The notes: a model not told the origin generated them from the sequence alone. A DNA stretch of 58,367 bases from Desulfosporosinus sp. I2 (GCF_000960765.1 NZ_JYNH01000016.1:1-58367), one strand, 5' to 3'; positions 25,237-34,498 are shown, numbered from the stretch's first letter. Translations and numbers: made by a program.

Positions 25237-25331
25237 CAGAAAGTATAACTTCGTTATATACTTTCTGGAAGTATAAGGGCAACTAAGGCGGCCGCCTTCG
25301 CAAGGCTTGGCGCCAGCCAAGTTTTCTTTAT
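25237..25331. repeat. Mosaic of palindromes behind the glycine riboswitch
   Basis: Three palindromes in 95 bp: CAGAAAGTATA/TATACTTTCTG (25237-25267); the perfect 14-mer AAGGCGGCCGCCTT (25285-25298); and CTTGGC/GCCAAG followed by TTTTCTTTA (25306-25331), terminator-like. The 16-mer TCAGAAAGTATAACTT recurs at 37907-37922 upstream of pyrR, and a CTTGGC hairpin with T run recurs at 33789-33814. Confidence 0.6.
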
Positions 25332-25399
25332 TGGGTTTTTGGAATCATTTCCCGGGTGGTCTCAGAAACTTAGTGGAATAATATGAGGGATGTCTAATG

Positions 25400-25460
25400 C
25401 TAAATGAGCTTTCAGAGCGATGGTTCCCGACTGTCTGTCGGTACCAGAAAGCGCCACAGA
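25400..25460 (+). promoter_or_regulatory. Unassigned structured segment in the gcvT leader
   Basis: GCTTTC (25409) pairs with GAAAGC, enclosing GGTTCCCGAC/GTCGGTACC with one bulge. It lies between the palindrome mosaic and the gcvT ribosome site. It does not match a riboswitch class I know. The stretch 25332-25400 holds nothing else clear. Confidence 0.35.
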
Positions 25461-25504
25461 TCGGTTAGATCTAATGTTGATCTAGAAAGAGGAGGTGTTC
25501 GAAT

Positions 25505-26602
25505 ATGGTTGAAGTAAAACGTACCCCACTATATGAGGAACATACGGCCGCGAAGGCCAAATTGATTGACTTTGGCGGATGGGAAATGCCTGTCCAATAT
25601 GCTGGCGTGATTGAAGAACACCATGCCGTCCGGACAAAGGCGGGGCTATTTGATGTCTCGCATATGGGCGAGATTGATGTTCGCGGGACAGAGGCCTTGG
25701 CCTTTGTTCAAATGCTGATTACCAATGATGCTAGTAAGCTAGAAGATGGGAAAATTCTTTATTCTCCAATGTGTTATCCAAACGGCGGTGTTGTCGACGA
25801 TTTGCTCGTTTATCGCTATAATGAGGAACGCTTTTTTCTTGTTGTAAATGCCTCAAATGTCGATAAGGATTATGCTTGGATTGTCGAGCAAGCTGAAAAG
25901 TTTAACGTAAGTGTTGAGAACGTTTCTGAACAATACGCGCAACTCGCTTTGCAAGGACCTCTATCAGAAGCGATTTTACAACGTATCACAAAGACTGATT
26001 TAGCACAAATTAAATATTATGGGTTTACTCATGGTGAAATTGATGGGATACCGAGCCTAATTTCGCGAACAGGTTATACGGGGGAAGATGGATTTGAGAT
26101 TTATGTTTCACCTGAATACGGCCGTAAATTATGGAGGAAGATCTTGGAGACGGGTGCACCGGAGGGGGTACAACCCATTGGATTGGGAGCCCGCGACACA
26201 CTGCGCTTCGAAGCTCGGCTCCCTTTATATGGACATGAATTAGGAGCTGAAATTTCTCCGTTAGAAGCTGGGCTAGGTATTTTCGTGAAACTAGATAAAG
26301 AAAGGTTTATCGGTCGCGAGGTACTCCTTGCTCAAAAAGAAAACAGAATTCCACGAAAGCTAGTAGGTTTAGAAATGATTGAGCGGGGAATTGCCCGATC
26401 TCATTATCCGCTACAAAAAAATGGTCAAGAAATTGGATTTGTTACCTCCGGTTCATTTTCCCCAACTCTTAACAAAAATATCGCATTGGGGTTAATCCGC
26501 TCTGACTTGGCGATTCAAGGCGAAATTATTGACGTTATTATTCGGGAAAAGGCAGTGAAGGCTAAGATTATCCCTTCCTTATTTTACAAGCGAGGAAAAT
26601 AA
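25505..26602 (+). CDS. gcvT: Glycine cleavage system T protein (aminomethyltransferase)
   Basis: Moves the methylene carbon from the aminomethyl-lipoyl arm of H protein to tetrahydrofolate and releases ammonia. Typical blocks: LYEEHTAAKAKLIDFGGWEM at the N-terminus, AGLFDVSHMGEIDV, YSPMCYPNGGVVDDLLVYR with the catalytic Asp region, ISRTGYTGEDGFEIY, and PIGLGARDTLRFEARLPLYG. Length 365 is normal. GAGGAGG precedes ATG 25505. The riboswitch and a long leader lie upstream; a heptamer tract separates it from gcvH. Confidence 0.97.
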   Translation: MVEVKRTPLYEEHTAAKAKLIDFGGWEMPVQYAGVIEEHHAVRTKAGLFDVSHMGEIDVRGTEALAFVQMLITNDASKLEDGKILYSPMCYPNGGVVDDLLVYRYNEERFFLVVNASNVDKDYAWIVEQAEKFNVSVENVSEQYAQLALQGPLSEAILQRITKTDLAQIKYYGFTHGEIDGIPSLISRTGYTGEDGFEIYVSPEYGRKLWRKILETGAPEGVQPIGLGARDTLRFEARLPLYGHELGAEISPLEAGLGIFVKLDKERFIGREVLLAQKENRIPRKLVGLEMIERGIARSHYPLQKNGQEIGFVTSGSFSPTLNKNIALGLIRSDLAIQGEIIDVIIREKAVKAKIIPSLFYKRGK

Positions 26603-26640
26603 TCGTAGTTCGTAGTTCGTGGTTCGAAGAAATGATTATC
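26603..26640. repeat. Heptamer tract gcvT-gcvH
   Basis: Units CGTAGTT, CGTAGTT, CGTGGTT, CGAAGAA directly after the gcvT stop. The rest of the gap to gcvH (to 26758) is AT-rich and holds the gcvH ribosome site GAGGAGG. Confidence 0.6.
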
Positions 26641-26758
26641 AAGTCAATTGCGAATTAAGACGTTTTATAAATTATAAGATTCGTTAGTTGACGACTATTT
26701 TTAATGGTATTTCCCTTTAATGAGGGTAAGATAACCAAAATATGAGGAGGATGATCGT

Positions 26759-27145
26759 ATGAATCCAGTTGAACTGAAGTATAACAAAGAACATGAATAT
26801 GCTAGAGTTGAAGGTAATATTGTAACGTTTGGGATAACAGATCATGCCCAGGATAGTCTTGGAGATGTTGTATTTGTTGAGCTCCCGGAGGAAGGCGTAA
26901 CGGTAACGGCTGGGAAATCTTATGGAACTGTAGAGTCAGTGAAAGCGGTATCAGATATTTACGCTTCGGTGAGTGGAAAAGTAGTAGAAGTGAATACTCA
27001 GGTCATGGATTCACCAGATTTGCTGAACAGTGATCCCTATGGTGAAGGCTGGTTGGTTAAAGTTGAAGTCGAGGATTTATCCCCTCTAGATAACATGATG
27101 TCGGCTGCCGAATACGAAACGTATTTAGCACAGGAGGAACATTAG
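26759..27145 (+). CDS. gcvH: Glycine cleavage system H protein
   Basis: Lipoyl carrier that shuttles the aminomethyl group between P, T and L proteins. The lipoylated lysine is Lys62 in [13 protein letters not shown]. The conserved start [15 protein letters not shown] and closing [13 protein letters not shown] support it. Length 128 is normal. It is the natural substrate of the LipM- and LipS-type proteins encoded 5 kb downstream in the same operon. It ends 1 bp before gcvPA. No L protein gene (lpd) is seen in the window. Confidence 0.98.
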   Translation: MNPVELKYNKEHEYARVEGNIVTFGITDHAQDSLGDVVFVELPEEGVTVTAGKSYGTVESVKAVSDIYASVSGKVVEVNTQVMDSPDLLNSDPYGEGWLVKVEVEDLSPLDNMMSAAEYETYLAQEEH

Positions 27146-27146
27146 A

Positions 27147-28487
27147 ATGAACTTTGTACCGAATACGGACAGCCAAAAGGATCGGCTCTTAGCCCGTATT
27201 GGGGTTAAGTCAGTCGAGGAACTCTTTGTGGATATTCCTCAGGAGGTTCGCCTACAACGTCCCTTAGCTATTCGCGGAGGAATGTCTGAACAGGATTTAG
27301 TGAAACACGTAAAAGGATTGGCTAATCAGAATAAGACTGTAGAAGAGTATACTTCTTACTTGGGAGCTGGGGCTTATGAACATTACATCCCAAGTTTCGT
27401 AGACCAATTGTTGTTACGTTCTGAGTTTTATACAGCCTATACGCCGTATCAGCCCGAAATTAGTCAGGGGACCTTACAGGCAATTTACGAATATCAAACG
27501 TTAGTCTGTGAACTAACGGGGATGGATGTGGCCAACGCCTCTATGTATGATGGTGCCTCAGCTCTAGCAGAGGCAGCTCTCATGACTTGTGATGCGACAC
27601 GTAGGGACAAGGTGCTCGTGCTTCAAACGGTGCATCCTGACTATCGGGACGTTCTCAAGACTTATCTACCCCCGCGGGGCGTTGAACTCGTAGAAATCCC
27701 TTTTGAGAATGGTGAGACTGATCGATCCGCTCTGGAGGCGGCACTTCAAGAGGATGTTGCGGGCATACTTATCCAAAATCCTAATTTCTTTGGTGGCATC
27801 GAAAAAGCGGAAGAAATAGTACACCTGGCCCATGCTAAAGGGGTTTTGGTGGTTATGTCAGTCAATCCAGTTTCTTTGGGTTTACTTAAACCCCCAGGCG
27901 AATGTGGGGCTGATATTGTGGTCGGTGAGGGGCAGCCTTTTGGGAATCCTCTGAATTTTGGAGGTCCGTACTTAGGCTTTTTAGCCTGCCGAGATAAGTT
28001 CGTTCGAAGGATGCCGGGACGGATTGTTGGGGCAACGACGGACAAAAACGGTAAGAAAGGGTTTGTTCTAACGCTTCAGGCTCGTGAACAACACATTCGT
28101 CGTGAAAAGGCAACTTCCAATATATGCTCTAATGAAGCGCTTTGCGCCTTAGCCTTTACCATGCATTTGAGTGCGCTTGGAAAAACCGGGCTTAAAGACT
28201 TAGCGTATTTGAATTTACAGAATGCACACTATGCTGCGCAGGGGATTGCCAAAATTCCTGGAATGAAGATGGCTTTTTCAGGACCGTTCTTCCATGAATT
28301 TGTCATTGAGACGGAGATTGAACCAGCTCGAGTCAATGCTATGCTATTAAAAGATCAGATTATCGGGGGACTTGATTTAGCTCGCTTCTATCCGGAATTA
28401 GATCATCACCTCCTATTCTGTGTGACTGAAACAAAGAGTAAAGCTGATATTGACCGGCTCGTGGCCAGATTGGGGGAAATCCAATGA
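27147..28487 (+). CDS. gcvPA: Glycine dehydrogenase (decarboxylating) subunit 1
   Basis: N-terminal half of the split P protein, which decarboxylates glycine on PLP and loads the H protein lipoyl arm. Blocks: [18 protein letters not shown] at the start, [54 protein letters not shown], and [16 protein letters not shown]. Length 446 fits subunit 1. It overlaps gcvPB by four bases (ATGA), so translation is coupled. Confidence 0.98.
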   Translation: MNFVPNTDSQKDRLLARIGVKSVEELFVDIPQEVRLQRPLAIRGGMSEQDLVKHVKGLANQNKTVEEYTSYLGAGAYEHYIPSFVDQLLLRSEFYTAYTPYQPEISQGTLQAIYEYQTLVCELTGMDVANASMYDGASALAEAALMTCDATRRDKVLVLQTVHPDYRDVLKTYLPPRGVELVEIPFENGETDRSALEAALQEDVAGILIQNPNFFGGIEKAEEIVHLAHAKGVLVVMSVNPVSLGLLKPPGECGADIVVGEGQPFGNPLNFGGPYLGFLACRDKFVRRMPGRIVGATTDKNGKKGFVLTLQAREQHIRREKATSNICSNEALCALAFTMHLSALGKTGLKDLAYLNLQNAHYAAQGIAKIPGMKMAFSGPFFHEFVIETEIEPARVNAMLLKDQIIGGLDLARFYPELDHHLLFCVTETKSKADIDRLVARLGEIQ

Positions 28488-29950
28488 AAGCATTAGAACC
28501 ACTAATTTTTGATCTCAGTGCTCCTGGGCGAAGTGCGGTTAGTTTACCTTCATGTGATGTACCTGAAGTTCCAGTTGAAACTTTAATACCTAACTCTTTA
28601 TTACGGCAACAAGAACCACAACTCCCAGAATTGGCTGAAGTGGACGTGGTTCGTCACTTTACTCGCCTTTCGACGTTCAATCATGGAGTGGACACCGGGT
28701 TTTATCCATTAGGATCTTGTACTATGAAATATAACCCAAAGGTTAATGAAATGTTGGCTCGTCAGACTGGCTTTACAGCTCTTCACCCTTATCAGCCTGA
28801 GGCTTTGACTCAAGGTGCTTTGCAGCTAATGGCAGAACTACAAGAGGATCTCTGCGAATTGGCAGGAATGGATGAGTTTACTCTTCAGCCAGCTGCCGGT
28901 GCCCATGGGGAAATGACCGGGATATTAATTATCAAAGCTTATCATGCTCACCGTGGAGATCATAAACGCACGAAAGTGATTGTTCCAGATTCTGCTCATG
29001 GAACGAATCCTGCAACGGCGGCGATGGCCGGATATGAAATTATTCAGATTCCCTCCAACGACCGTGGTGGAGTTGATCTGGAGGCTTTGAAAAAAGTCGT
29101 TAATGATGAAGTTGCAGCACTAATGCTGACAAATCCCAATACTGTGGGTCTGTTCGATGAAAATATTCAACAAATTACAAAGCTGGTTCATGACGCAGGG
29201 GGGTTATTATACTATGATGGAGCGAATACCAATGCGATTATGGGTATCACCCGTCCTGGTGACATGGGCTTTGATGTAATACATCTCAATTTGCACAAGA
29301 CGTTCTCCACACCTCACGGAGGTGGAGGACCAGGATCAGGCCCAGTGGGGGTTAAAGAGTTTTTAGCTCCATTTCTCCCCAAACCAGTGGTGGTGCGAAG
29401 AGAAGATGATACCTTCACATTAAAGTATGATATGCCTCTTTCGATCGGACGGGTTCGCTCGTTTTACGCTAATTTCTCGATATTGGTTAGAGCATACGCT
29501 TATATACGTAGCCTTGGTGGAGAAGGTTTGCGCTCTGCTTCAGAAAATGCAGTTTTGAATGCCAATTATTTAATGAGCATTCTTAAAGAACATTACTTCC
29601 TGCCCTTCGATAGGGTTTGTCAACATGAATTTATTATTACCCCGAAAAATCTTAAGGCTACTGGGGTGCATACGTTAGATATTGCTAAGCGTTTATTAGA
29701 TTATGGTTATCATCCTCCGACCATTTATTTCCCAATCATTGTTGAAGAGGCTATGATGATTGAGCCCACGGAGACTGAAAGCATTGAAACACTGGACGAA
29801 TTTGCTAAGATCCTCATTAAGATTGCAGAGGAAGCTACTAGTACTCCAGACCTGGTTAAGAATGCTCCCTATACTACGTTAGTGACGCGGTTAGATGAAG
29901 TGGGTGCGGTACGGAAGCCTAACTTACGTTGGCGCAAAGAGAGTAATTAG
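28484..29950 (+). CDS. gcvPB: Glycine dehydrogenase (decarboxylating) subunit 2
   Basis: PLP-binding half of the split P protein. The PLP lysine is Lys272 in [15 protein letters not shown]. Other blocks: [50 protein letters not shown] and [19 protein letters not shown]. Length 488 is normal for subunit 2. It starts inside the gcvPA stop (ATGA overlap). A terminator-like hairpin follows 91 bp after the stop. Confidence 0.98.
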   Translation: MKALEPLIFDLSAPGRSAVSLPSCDVPEVPVETLIPNSLLRQQEPQLPELAEVDVVRHFTRLSTFNHGVDTGFYPLGSCTMKYNPKVNEMLARQTGFTALHPYQPEALTQGALQLMAELQEDLCELAGMDEFTLQPAAGAHGEMTGILIIKAYHAHRGDHKRTKVIVPDSAHGTNPATAAMAGYEIIQIPSNDRGGVDLEALKKVVNDEVAALMLTNPNTVGLFDENIQQITKLVHDAGGLLYYDGANTNAIMGITRPGDMGFDVIHLNLHKTFSTPHGGGGPGSGPVGVKEFLAPFLPKPVVVRREDDTFTLKYDMPLSIGRVRSFYANFSILVRAYAYIRSLGGEGLRSASENAVLNANYLMSILKEHYFLPFDRVCQHEFIITPKNLKATGVHTLDIAKRLLDYGYHPPTIYFPIIVEEAMMIEPTETESIETLDEFAKILIKIAEEATSTPDLVKNAPYTTLVTRLDEVGAVRKPNLRWRKESN

Positions 29951-30041
29951 CGGTCGAACTTATCCAAGGGCTTTACGCCACTTATCGACAACTTAGAAGC
30001 AGGAGATTAGTGATAGCAACAGAATATACTTAGTTATAAGT

Positions 30042-30069
30042 AAAGCCGCTCTTTAAGGGCGGCTTTTCC
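30042..30069 (+). terminator. Hairpin between gcvPB and the lipoyl genes
   Basis: AAGCCGC/GCGGCTT with an inner CTT/AAG pairing and TTTT tail. It may reduce, rather than end, transcription into the downstream lipoyl genes; no separate promoter was found. Confidence 0.65.
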
Positions 30070-30093
30070 CGGAATTACGAAGAGGAGGAAGAG

Positions 30094-30981
30094 ATGGAAT
30101 CTGGAGAATTAGAGACTAAAGTGTTGATTCGTTGCGCTTGGGAGGCGCGGAAGAAACATTTTGCCGACGAAATATGGTTTGACTTTCCTTCCTTGACGGA
30201 GAGCATTACGCTTACCGGGCAGGCTTGTGCCTTGAATTGTGCACACTGTGGGGGACATTACCTCAAAGGAATGCGGAGTGTTAGTGAAATAAAAATTGAT
30301 GGGTCGCTCGATTCTAACTTAACGTTTCGGAGTGCACTCGTGAGTGGAGGGTGTACTTTTGAGGGGAAAGTTCCATTTGAAGAACATCTGGAGTTTCTAT
30401 ATAATCTTAAACAGAGTGTGCGTTTGAATTTTCATGTTGGATTGCTGGATGGGAAGGAAATCTCTTTGCTGAAAGGTTTAGCGGACGTTGTCTCGTTCGA
30501 TTTTGTTGCCGACCGCGAAACAATACAAGAGGTTTATGGGCTAAAGCAGGGGCCTGAAGACTACCGCCGTGTTTACCTTGGACTTCAAGAAGTCGTTCCG
30601 GTTATTCCCCATCTAACCCTTGGCCTGAGAGGGGGAGAATGGGGTGGAGAGGAAAGGGCTTTGGATGCGCTCCAAGAACTCGGGTTCACTGGACTAGTAT
30701 TCAATGTTTTTATTCCGACACCGGGGACCAGATATGCCTTACGTCAGCCGCTTCCAGTGGAGGAGGTTGTTCGTTTCTTAGCTAAGGCCAGATTGCGTTT
30801 TCCAGACGTGCCATTAGCTTTAGGTTGTATGCGCCCCAAAGGGAAATATCGTCAAATTTTAGATGAAGCAGCGGTCTCTTTAGGTTTAAACCGGCTAGTT
30901 ATGCCAACCCCAAGGGCGCGTCGTAGAGCAGAAGAATTGGGGTTGCGAGTGATCAAAGGAGAGGAGTGTTGTGCACTATGA
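30094..30981 (+). CDS. LipS-type radical SAM protein (lipoyl synthase component)
   Basis: Radical SAM protein with the iron-sulfur motif as CALNCAHCGG (CX3CX2C, about residues 46-53). Other features: ALVSGGCTFEGKVPFEEHLE, NFHVGLLDGKEIS, VSFDFVADRETIQEVYG, TLGLRGGEWGGEERALDAL and VFNVFIPTPGTRYA. Together with the next gene it resembles the two-protein lipoyl synthase LipS1/LipS2 first worked out in Thermococcus, whose members were annotated as biotin synthase-like; I do not assign which of the two this is. It would help insert sulfur at C6/C8 of the octanoyl group on GcvH. GAGGAGG precedes ATG 30094. The stop overlaps the next start (ATGA). Radical SAM sure; lipoyl role from context. Confidence 0.75.
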   Translation: MESGELETKVLIRCAWEARKKHFADEIWFDFPSLTESITLTGQACALNCAHCGGHYLKGMRSVSEIKIDGSLDSNLTFRSALVSGGCTFEGKVPFEEHLEFLYNLKQSVRLNFHVGLLDGKEISLLKGLADVVSFDFVADRETIQEVYGLKQGPEDYRRVYLGLQEVVPVIPHLTLGLRGGEWGGEERALDALQELGFTGLVFNVFIPTPGTRYALRQPLPVEEVVRFLAKARLRFPDVPLALGCMRPKGKYRQILDEAAVSLGLNRLVMPTPRARRRAEELGLRVIKGEECCAL

Positions 30982-31964
30982 CGATTCGATGTTCTTTAGG
31001 TACAGCAAAAGTGTTAGGCCTGAAAAAGGTTAAAGCGGACGCTCTACCTACCACCGCTTATCTGATGGTTGGAGAACATTGCCGATTCGACTGCGCCTTT
31101 TGCGCGCAAGCGCGTAATAGCGGCGCTCGAGCAGATCTCCTTTCCAGAATCAGTTGGCCAAAATTTGAAGGGAAAGAAGTTCTTGAACGGTTGGATTTTC
31201 CGGAGGCCCAATCGGTATTGCAGCGAGTTTGTTTTCAAGTGGTGCAAGACCGGGTCGCTTTGGAAGAAACTAAGGAATGGGTAAAACGGGTAAGAGACAA
31301 TTCCCGCTTACCAATTTGTGTGTCCGCAGGACCACGCACCCTTGAAGAAGTTAAAGAATTATTGGATCTTGGCGTCGATCATATCAGTATTGCATTGGAT
31401 GGAGCGACACCGGAGATATATGCTCAAACTAAAGATGGATCCTGGAAAGAACGCTTTACGTTACTCCTTGAAGCAGCAGAAAAGTTTCCTGGGCACATGG
31501 CGACACACTTGATTGTTGGGTTAGGGGAAAGTGAAGAAGAGATGGTTAACTGTCTTCAGACCCTGTACGATCGTGGAATTACTGTCGCACTCTTTGCATT
31601 CACGCCAGTCAAAGGGACGCGCATGGAAGGAATAAAACCACCGAAAATGCCTCATTATCGTCGAATACAGGTCGCCCACGATCTAATTCGGCAAGGCTTG
31701 GCACGAGCAGATCAATTCCGTTTTCATGAGGGTAAAGTCGTTGATTTCTACCTGAATATCGATGAACTCCAAAACACGCGGGGGGGAGCGCCATTTCAGA
31801 CCTCTGGGTGCAAGGGATGTAATCGACCGTACTATAACGAAACTCCCGGAGAAGAACTCTTTAATTATCCTAGGCTTCTAACTCCTAATGAAGTTGAAGT
31901 CGCTTGGGGATATATCAAAGTAGAAGCGAAGCCTAATGAGGACCGAGGAAGGAGTAGAGTATGA
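30978..31964 (+). CDS. LipS-type radical SAM protein, second component
   Basis: Second radical SAM enzyme with a biotin synthase-like motif CRFDCAFCAQARNS (CX3CX2C). A C-terminal pair, SGCKGCNRPYYNETPGE, may serve an auxiliary iron-sulfur cluster acting as sulfur donor, which lipoyl synthases need; that is inference. Other blocks: VSAGPRTLEEVKELLDLGVD, ALDGATPEIYAQTKDG, MATHLIVGLGESEEEMV and FAFTPVKGTRMEG. It overlaps the previous gene by ATGA and the next by ATGA, so the three are translated as a unit. ATG 30978 is preferred over the GTG/TTG just upstream because GAGGAG (30961-30966) lies 11 bp before it. With lipM next and gcvH upstream, a LipS1/LipS2 pair is the best call; biotin synthesis is unlikely as no bio genes are near. 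Confidence 0.75.
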   Translation: MTIRCSLGTAKVLGLKKVKADALPTTAYLMVGEHCRFDCAFCAQARNSGARADLLSRISWPKFEGKEVLERLDFPEAQSVLQRVCFQVVQDRVALEETKEWVKRVRDNSRLPICVSAGPRTLEEVKELLDLGVDHISIALDGATPEIYAQTKDGSWKERFTLLLEAAEKFPGHMATHLIVGLGESEEEMVNCLQTLYDRGITVALFAFTPVKGTRMEGIKPPKMPHYRRIQVAHDLIRQGLARADQFRFHEGKVVDFYLNIDELQNTRGGAPFQTSGCKGCNRPYYNETPGEELFNYPRLLTPNEVEVAWGYIKVEAKPNEDRGRSRV

Positions 31965-32773
31965 CAACTTGGCGATATTTACCATATGCAGTGCATAGTG
32001 GTGCAGAAAATATGGCCATAGACGAAGCGCTTCTTCTTTCAATGGCCCATACAGTGGAACCTCAACCGGTGCTAAGATTTTACGGGTGGAACCCTGCGAC
32101 TCTTTCTTTAGGTTATGCTCAAAGTTACAATAAAGAGGTCGATGAAGTGTCCTGCCGGGTTGAAGGGATCGATATTGTTCGTCGTCCAACGGGCGGAAGG
32201 GCAGTATTACACGAATATGAACTGACTTATAGTGTTATAGCCCCGGAGCTAAATCCTAACGTCACTGGGACAGTGATTGAATCCTATCTGAAGATTAGTC
32301 AAGCTCTATTAAAAGGGTTTAGAACCTTGGGGGTTGATGCCGAAATGGTTACCAGCGGAGGAAAACTGCAGGATAGATCTGCTATGTGTTTCGATGCTCC
32401 CTCTTGGTATGAATTAGTTGTTGATGGTCGTAAACTTGTAGGGAGTGCTCAGGTTCGGAAAGAGGGGGTGCTCCTACAACATGGGTCCATTTTGCTCCAT
32501 TTTGATGTTGAGCGGCTCTTAAAGCTTCTTAAGTTTTCAAGCGATGGGGTAAGAGAGAGATTGCTGGCAGGGTTTAAGGCTAAAGCTTGTGCACTGGATG
32601 AAGTGTGGACACGACCTATTGAACGCGAAGAGTTAGAACGAGAAATTTGTTCCGGTTTTTGCGATATTATGGGAATTGAACTCTTAAATAGTCAACTAAC
32701 AGATCAAGAAATGCTCTTGAAGGAAGAGGCGCTCCTTAAATACCGATCAGATGATTGGACGAAAAAACGATAG
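31961..32773 (+). CDS. lipM: Octanoyl-[GcvH]:protein-type octanoyltransferase LipM
   Basis: Transfers octanoyl from acyl carrier protein to H protein. The catalytic-fold motif is RRPTGGRAVLHEYELTYSV. The key cysteine of LipM enzymes is Cys143 in AMCFDAPSWYELVVDGRKLV, which separates LipM from lipoate ligase LplA. The lysine motif GRKLVGSAQVRKEGVLLQHG follows. Length 270 is typical. It overlaps the radical SAM gene upstream (ATGA). Together, LipM loads octanoate onto GcvH and the two radical SAM proteins add sulfur, making the lipoyl arm from scratch. A LplA/lipoate ligase function is the less likely alternative. Confidence 0.88.
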   Translation: MTTWRYLPYAVHSGAENMAIDEALLLSMAHTVEPQPVLRFYGWNPATLSLGYAQSYNKEVDEVSCRVEGIDIVRRPTGGRAVLHEYELTYSVIAPELNPNVTGTVIESYLKISQALLKGFRTLGVDAEMVTSGGKLQDRSAMCFDAPSWYELVVDGRKLVGSAQVRKEGVLLQHGSILLHFDVERLLKLLKFSSDGVRERLLAGFKAKACALDEVWTRPIEREELEREICSGFCDIMGIELLNSQLTDQEMLLKEEALLKYRSDDWTKKR

Positions 32774-32916
32774 CTGGAGCTGGTGATTATTCATTATTTG
32801 AAAAAATTGCAGGATTTACGACAAAAAAGTTGAATATATACAAATAGAATAACTAATTTTTAAGTACATTTGAAATTATGCCATAATGGACATTTCCTTA
32901 ATGGGGGGGTGATCGT

Positions 32917-33648
32917 ATGCAGATTGAAGTATTACCAAGTGCTGGTTCTCCGCGGATGCCCTATTTAGAAGATAAATTAGTGATCGTAATTGATGTTTTA
33001 AGGGCGACAAGTACTATAGTAACTGCTTTGGCAAATGGGTGCCAAGCAATTATTCCTGTGCTGACTTCGGAAGAAGCGCTTGAAAAACGTTTAACTATTC
33101 CTGGCTCATTATTGGGAGGGGAACGAGATTCGCTAATAATTGAAGGGTTTGATCTAGGTAATTCGCCGTTTGACTATGTTCCGGAAAAAGTGGGGGGCAG
33201 AAGAGTCATAATGACGACTACTAACGGTACTCGGGCAATACGAGATTCAATCGCTGCTCCCATGATCTGGATTGCTTCTTTTATAAATATGCAAAGTATC
33301 GTCTTGGCGATTTTGAGGGAATTTGATAGAAATCAAAAACTCGAAGGAATCGTGGTGATTTGCGCGGGCACGGAAGATCGTTTTGACCTCCCGGACACAC
33401 TATGTGCAGGAATGTTTATTGAAGCGATGGGAATGGATAGTTCACTCAATGATCTCGGGGAAGCTGCGCGTATGCTATACCGAAGCTCAGAGGATCATCT
33501 TGTAGACACGATCCGTAATTCGGTTCACGGAAAAAAGCTTATTTCTTTAGGTTTTGAACGTGATTTAATCTATTGCTCTACGCCTAACATTCTGCCGATC
33601 GTGCCAGTGTTTCAAGAAGGCGAAATTGTGTGGTCGACGGGGGAATAA
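32917..33648 (+). CDS. ComB-family 2-phosphosulfolactate phosphatase
   Basis: Member of the ComB family, Mg2+-dependent phosphatases named for 2-phosphosulfolactate in coenzyme M synthesis; in bacteria without coenzyme M the true substrate is often unknown. Family blocks: VIVIDVLRATSTIVTALANG, LGGERDSLIIEGFDLGNSP, MTTTNGTRAI, GIVVICAGTEDRFDLPDTL and the C-terminal SLGFERDLIYCSTPN. Length 243 is normal. A strong G-rich site precedes ATG 32917. Upstream 32774-32916 is AT-rich, with no terminator seen. It is followed by a separate transcription region with two hairpins. Confidence 0.88.
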   Translation: MQIEVLPSAGSPRMPYLEDKLVIVIDVLRATSTIVTALANGCQAIIPVLTSEEALEKRLTIPGSLLGGERDSLIIEGFDLGNSPFDYVPEKVGGRRVIMTTTNGTRAIRDSIAAPMIWIASFINMQSIVLAILREFDRNQKLEGIVVICAGTEDRFDLPDTLCAGMFIEAMGMDSSLNDLGEAARMLYRSSEDHLVDTIRNSVHGKKLISLGFERDLIYCSTPNILPIVPVFQEGEIVWSTGE

Positions 33649-33743
33649 AGCTGATGATTCCTAGCGTTCAACCTTTTTAATTATTGGTTATTTTTCTAAA
33701 TAATGTGAACAAATAATAAATTTTTTTATAATTTTAAATGAAG

Positions 33744-33814
33744 TATAATAGCAGAAGTACAGTTAATGTATCTTCTGCCAATTTGAAAACTTGGCATTAG
33801 CCAGGTTTTTTTAT
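33744..33814 (+). promoter_or_regulatory. TATAAT and two hairpins between comB and pduL
   Basis: A perfect TATAAT (33744-33749, no good -35) is followed by a hairpin GCAGAAGTAC/GTATCTTCTGC (33751-33778) and a second hairpin ACTTGGC/GCCAGGT with a T7 run (33789-33814). The second is a terminator by shape, either of comB or of a short pduL leader. Confidence 0.5.
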
Positions 33815-33852
33815 TTTTTCAGTGCATACTAGGAAAAGGGAGGTTGAACATA

Positions 33853-34455
33853 ATGGAAACTTTTAAAGTCCCTGTAGGTATTTCTAATCGACACATTCAT
33901 TTATCTCAAGAACATATTGAAGCACTTTTTGGGGCAGGGTATTCTTTGACTAAAATGAAAGACCTCAGTCAGCCTGGCCAATTTGCTTGTGAAGAGACTG
34001 TTACTCTTATTGGACCAAAAGGTGCAATTCCCGGAGTTCGTATTTTAGGACCTGCACGAAAATCTTCTCAAGTAGAACTTTCAAGTACGGATACGTTTAA
34101 ACTTGGAGTTAAACCTCCAGTTAGAGATTCCGGAAAGATTGAAGGAACCCCCGGCATTGATGTCGAAGGTCCAAAAGGGCTTGTTCACATGGATCAAGGT
34201 GTTATTATTGCGGCTCGTCATCTCCATATGACTCCAGAAGATGCACTGAAGTTTTCGTTAGAAGATGGCGAACATGTACATGCCATCGTTCAGGGTCCTC
34301 GTGGTGGAGTTTTAGAAAAGGTTCTCGTACGTGTTAACCCCAATTATGCATTGGATTTACATGTCGATACGGATGAGGGGAATGCGTTTGGTTTGGTTAA
34401 TGGTCAACAACTGGAAATTTATTCGATTAATGAACATTCCCAGGTAGCTCGTTGA
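33853..34455 (+). CDS. pduL: Phosphate propanoyltransferase PduL
   Basis: Phosphotransacylase of the PduL type, unrelated to Pta, which interconverts acyl-CoA and acyl phosphate. Zinc-binding histidines lie in the twin motifs SNRHIHLSQEHIEALFG and AARHLHMTPEDALKF. Other blocks: PGQFACEETVTLIGPKG, VRILGPARKSSQVELS and VDTDEGNAFGL. Length 200 is normal for a PduL without a microcompartment signal extension, and no shell proteins are near, so it probably serves acetate metabolism (inference). ATG 33853 has GGGAGG 9 bp upstream. A terminator follows. Confidence 0.94.
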   Translation: METFKVPVGISNRHIHLSQEHIEALFGAGYSLTKMKDLSQPGQFACEETVTLIGPKGAIPGVRILGPARKSSQVELSSTDTFKLGVKPPVRDSGKIEGTPGIDVEGPKGLVHMDQGVIIAARHLHMTPEDALKFSLEDGEHVHAIVQGPRGGVLEKVLVRVNPNYALDLHVDTDEGNAFGLVNGQQLEIYSINEHSQVAR

Positions 34456-34498
34456 TTCGGAAGTAAAATAAAAGATATTAGCATATCATTGAAGAATG

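Noticed and set aside
25237-25267. Resemblance of ATAACTTCG in the palindrome to a loxP arm
   Set aside because: Only nine bases agree, the spacer and arm lengths differ, and no recombinase gene is near. A chance likeness.
30094-31964. Biotin synthase or biotin pathway genes
   Set aside because: The motif is BioB-like, but there are no other biotin genes, and gcvH and lipM are the direct neighbours; a lipoyl role fits better.
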